A stretch of 64,000 nucleotides of DNA, from NCBI GenBank assembly GCA_011037195.1, contig JAAEAF010000624.1:169985-233984 (forward strand), read 5' to 3'. The translations under genes were made by a program, and so were the position numbers. The DNA is from Triatoma infestans. Its lineage: Eukaryota; Arthropoda; Insecta; Hemiptera; Reduviidae. This document shows, piece after piece, positions 62,911-64,000 of the stretch; position 1 is the stretch's first letter; the number at the start of each line of letters is the position of its first letter. The notes below the pieces were generated by a model, which saw only the letters and a program-made list of their open reading frames with translations, had not been told where the DNA came from and made no database searches.

Positions 62911-64000
62911 ATCAAAGCATTCAGTAAAAATTCAACTATAACCCCTATAAAAATGTTATATATATATACGAGTATATATATTAGAAGTGTTGAATAAATT
63001 TCTTTCGAAAATCTTGTAATGTGATTATTTATATAATATTATAACATAACAAATATTTTTACATATTATCATCAGAATTTCGGTCGGTGTTTGATTAGTG
63101 TCCGCAACGTTTGGTATAACTGAGCTATATCACCAGAACAGAGAGAGATAATTGTCTGCATTAGATCTAAATTTAATGGTAAAATCAATGTATTTTCAGA
63201 AACTTCGTTTTCATTCTGGGAAGCTCCATCTTTTCTGACAATAAAATCTGCAAATTAAACTTTGCGATGATAATCCTAATTTTTTATATATATAATTCAT
63301 CACGATATCCAGACATTTATATATGTAGTTCTCTCTTCAGCTCATGTTGGAATTGGAAGGCTCGTTCAGAGCCTGGATCATAACCTGGGTTTTGCAATTT
63401 ATTGCAAAATTTGAAAACTTTTTTGAATTAATTTTCTAATGAAGGAAGGCGAGTTTTTCAGCTTTCTGAATCTACTACAATATCTAAATTTGTAACAAAA
63501 TCCAACATTTTCACTTAACATATCATCCGCAAGTGAACCGTCTAAATCATCATAGCTAAAAGTCAGTACCTTGCCGCTAAAGTAATGATTTCATATGATC
63601 ATTTTGATGTTTCAATAGTCTGTTACATTGCTACACATCTAGACCAAGCAGATTTCTGAGATAACCTGGTGATTATTTTTTTGTTATTTTGTATATGTGC
63701 GCAACAGCTGAGGTCCTTTGCACCTACTGCACTTACTATTTTTCTTGTAATTTCATTTTTTCTCTTTTTTTTAATGGTAACTTATCTATATGGCACAATT
63801 AAAAATTTAAAAAACTGATCCTTACACTTCATTCGTACGAACTCGATTGCACTCTAAACCTACCTGATCCATATTAGCTAATAAATACATTCATCCAAAT
63901 AAATACATTCACTCCATATAAAAGAAACCTAACCATACAAACTTAAATCATTCGCACCAATTTATATACATTATAGAGTAGAGTACTTGATATTCCTCTA
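62911..64000. other. No gene recognised to the window end
   Basis: A TATA-rich hairpin at 62956-62983 and the possible LINE UTR fragment near 63700 are all I see. AATAAATACATTCA is repeated at 63881 and 63899. Confidence 0.45.
63690..63735 (-). repeat. Possible third LINE 3' UTR fragment
   Basis: GCGCAACAGCTGAGGTCCTT then TGCACCTACTGC resembles TGCATAACAGCTATGGTCCT then TGCACCTGCTTC at 42890. Orientation as in copy A. Short and uncertain. Confidence 0.4.

Noticed and set aside
1..64000. CRISPR array, prophage or bacterial operon
   Set aside because: Spliced genes, SINEs and a NUMT show this is animal nuclear DNA; no regular spacer-repeat array exists.

Overview
This is a AT-rich, repeat-loaded piece of animal nuclear DNA, most likely from an arthropod and probably an insect. 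The pointers are the mix of mobile elements (Penelope-like, Jockey-type LINE, BEL/Pao, Copia and piggyBac relics, plus tRNA-derived SINEs) and a nuclear copy of mitochondrial DNA with the arthropod order ND1, tRNA-Leu(CUN), 16S rRNA. No bacterial-type operon is present. Species cannot be named from the sequence alone.

The backbone is one large gene on the minus strand. Eleven exons between 35596 and 253 splice in perfect phase into about 607 codons of an ADAMTS metalloprotease of the ADAMTS9/ADAMTS20/GON-1 type. Read from high to low coordinates they give: acidic linker and furin site, catalytic domain with an intact zinc site, disintegrin-like region, thrombospondin type 1 repeat, cysteine-rich domain and spacer. 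The 5' end (signal peptide, most of the prodomain) lies above 35596, perhaps partly outside the window; one weak prodomain exon candidate is at 42780-42855. The 3' end continues below position 253.

Nested in the ADAMTS intron between 9098 and 16557, on the opposite strand, is a single uninterrupted 1250-codon reading frame (11741-15493) for a sperm-type Na+/H+ exchanger (SLC9C1-like) with transporter, voltage-sensor-like and cyclic-nucleotide-binding parts. It has no introns and shows unusual replacements at key sites.

Nearly everything else is transposon debris inside introns or upstream DNA. 3.7-5.0 kb: SINE and Copia relic. 5.6-8.6 kb: Harbinger-like MITE and a palindromic copy of a tandem-monomer repeat family, interrupted by a long-TIR MITE. 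9.8-10.8 kb: Penelope ends, LINE ORF1 relic and a fold-back with hammerhead-like motifs. 16.9-19.4 kb: Penelope element with inverted ends and an inserted LINE. 25.8-29.5 kb: SINE, NUMT, LINE RT and BEL/Pao integrase relics. 30.0-34.0 kb: two more Penelope fold-backs. 38.5-40.8 kb: MITE and piggyBac relic. 42.9-45.4 kb: LINE with a 1.5-kb solo LTR inserted between exact 5-bp duplications. 48.0-51.1 kb and 58.0-59.3 kb: copies of the tandem-monomer family. 51.5-62.9 kb: LINE ends, two 97%-length-matched copies of a ~970-bp composite repeat carrying a tRNA-Ala-like SINE, and another LINE 3' end.

All exon joints, target-site duplications and repeat comparisons were read by eye; family names come from recognisable motifs, not database searches.
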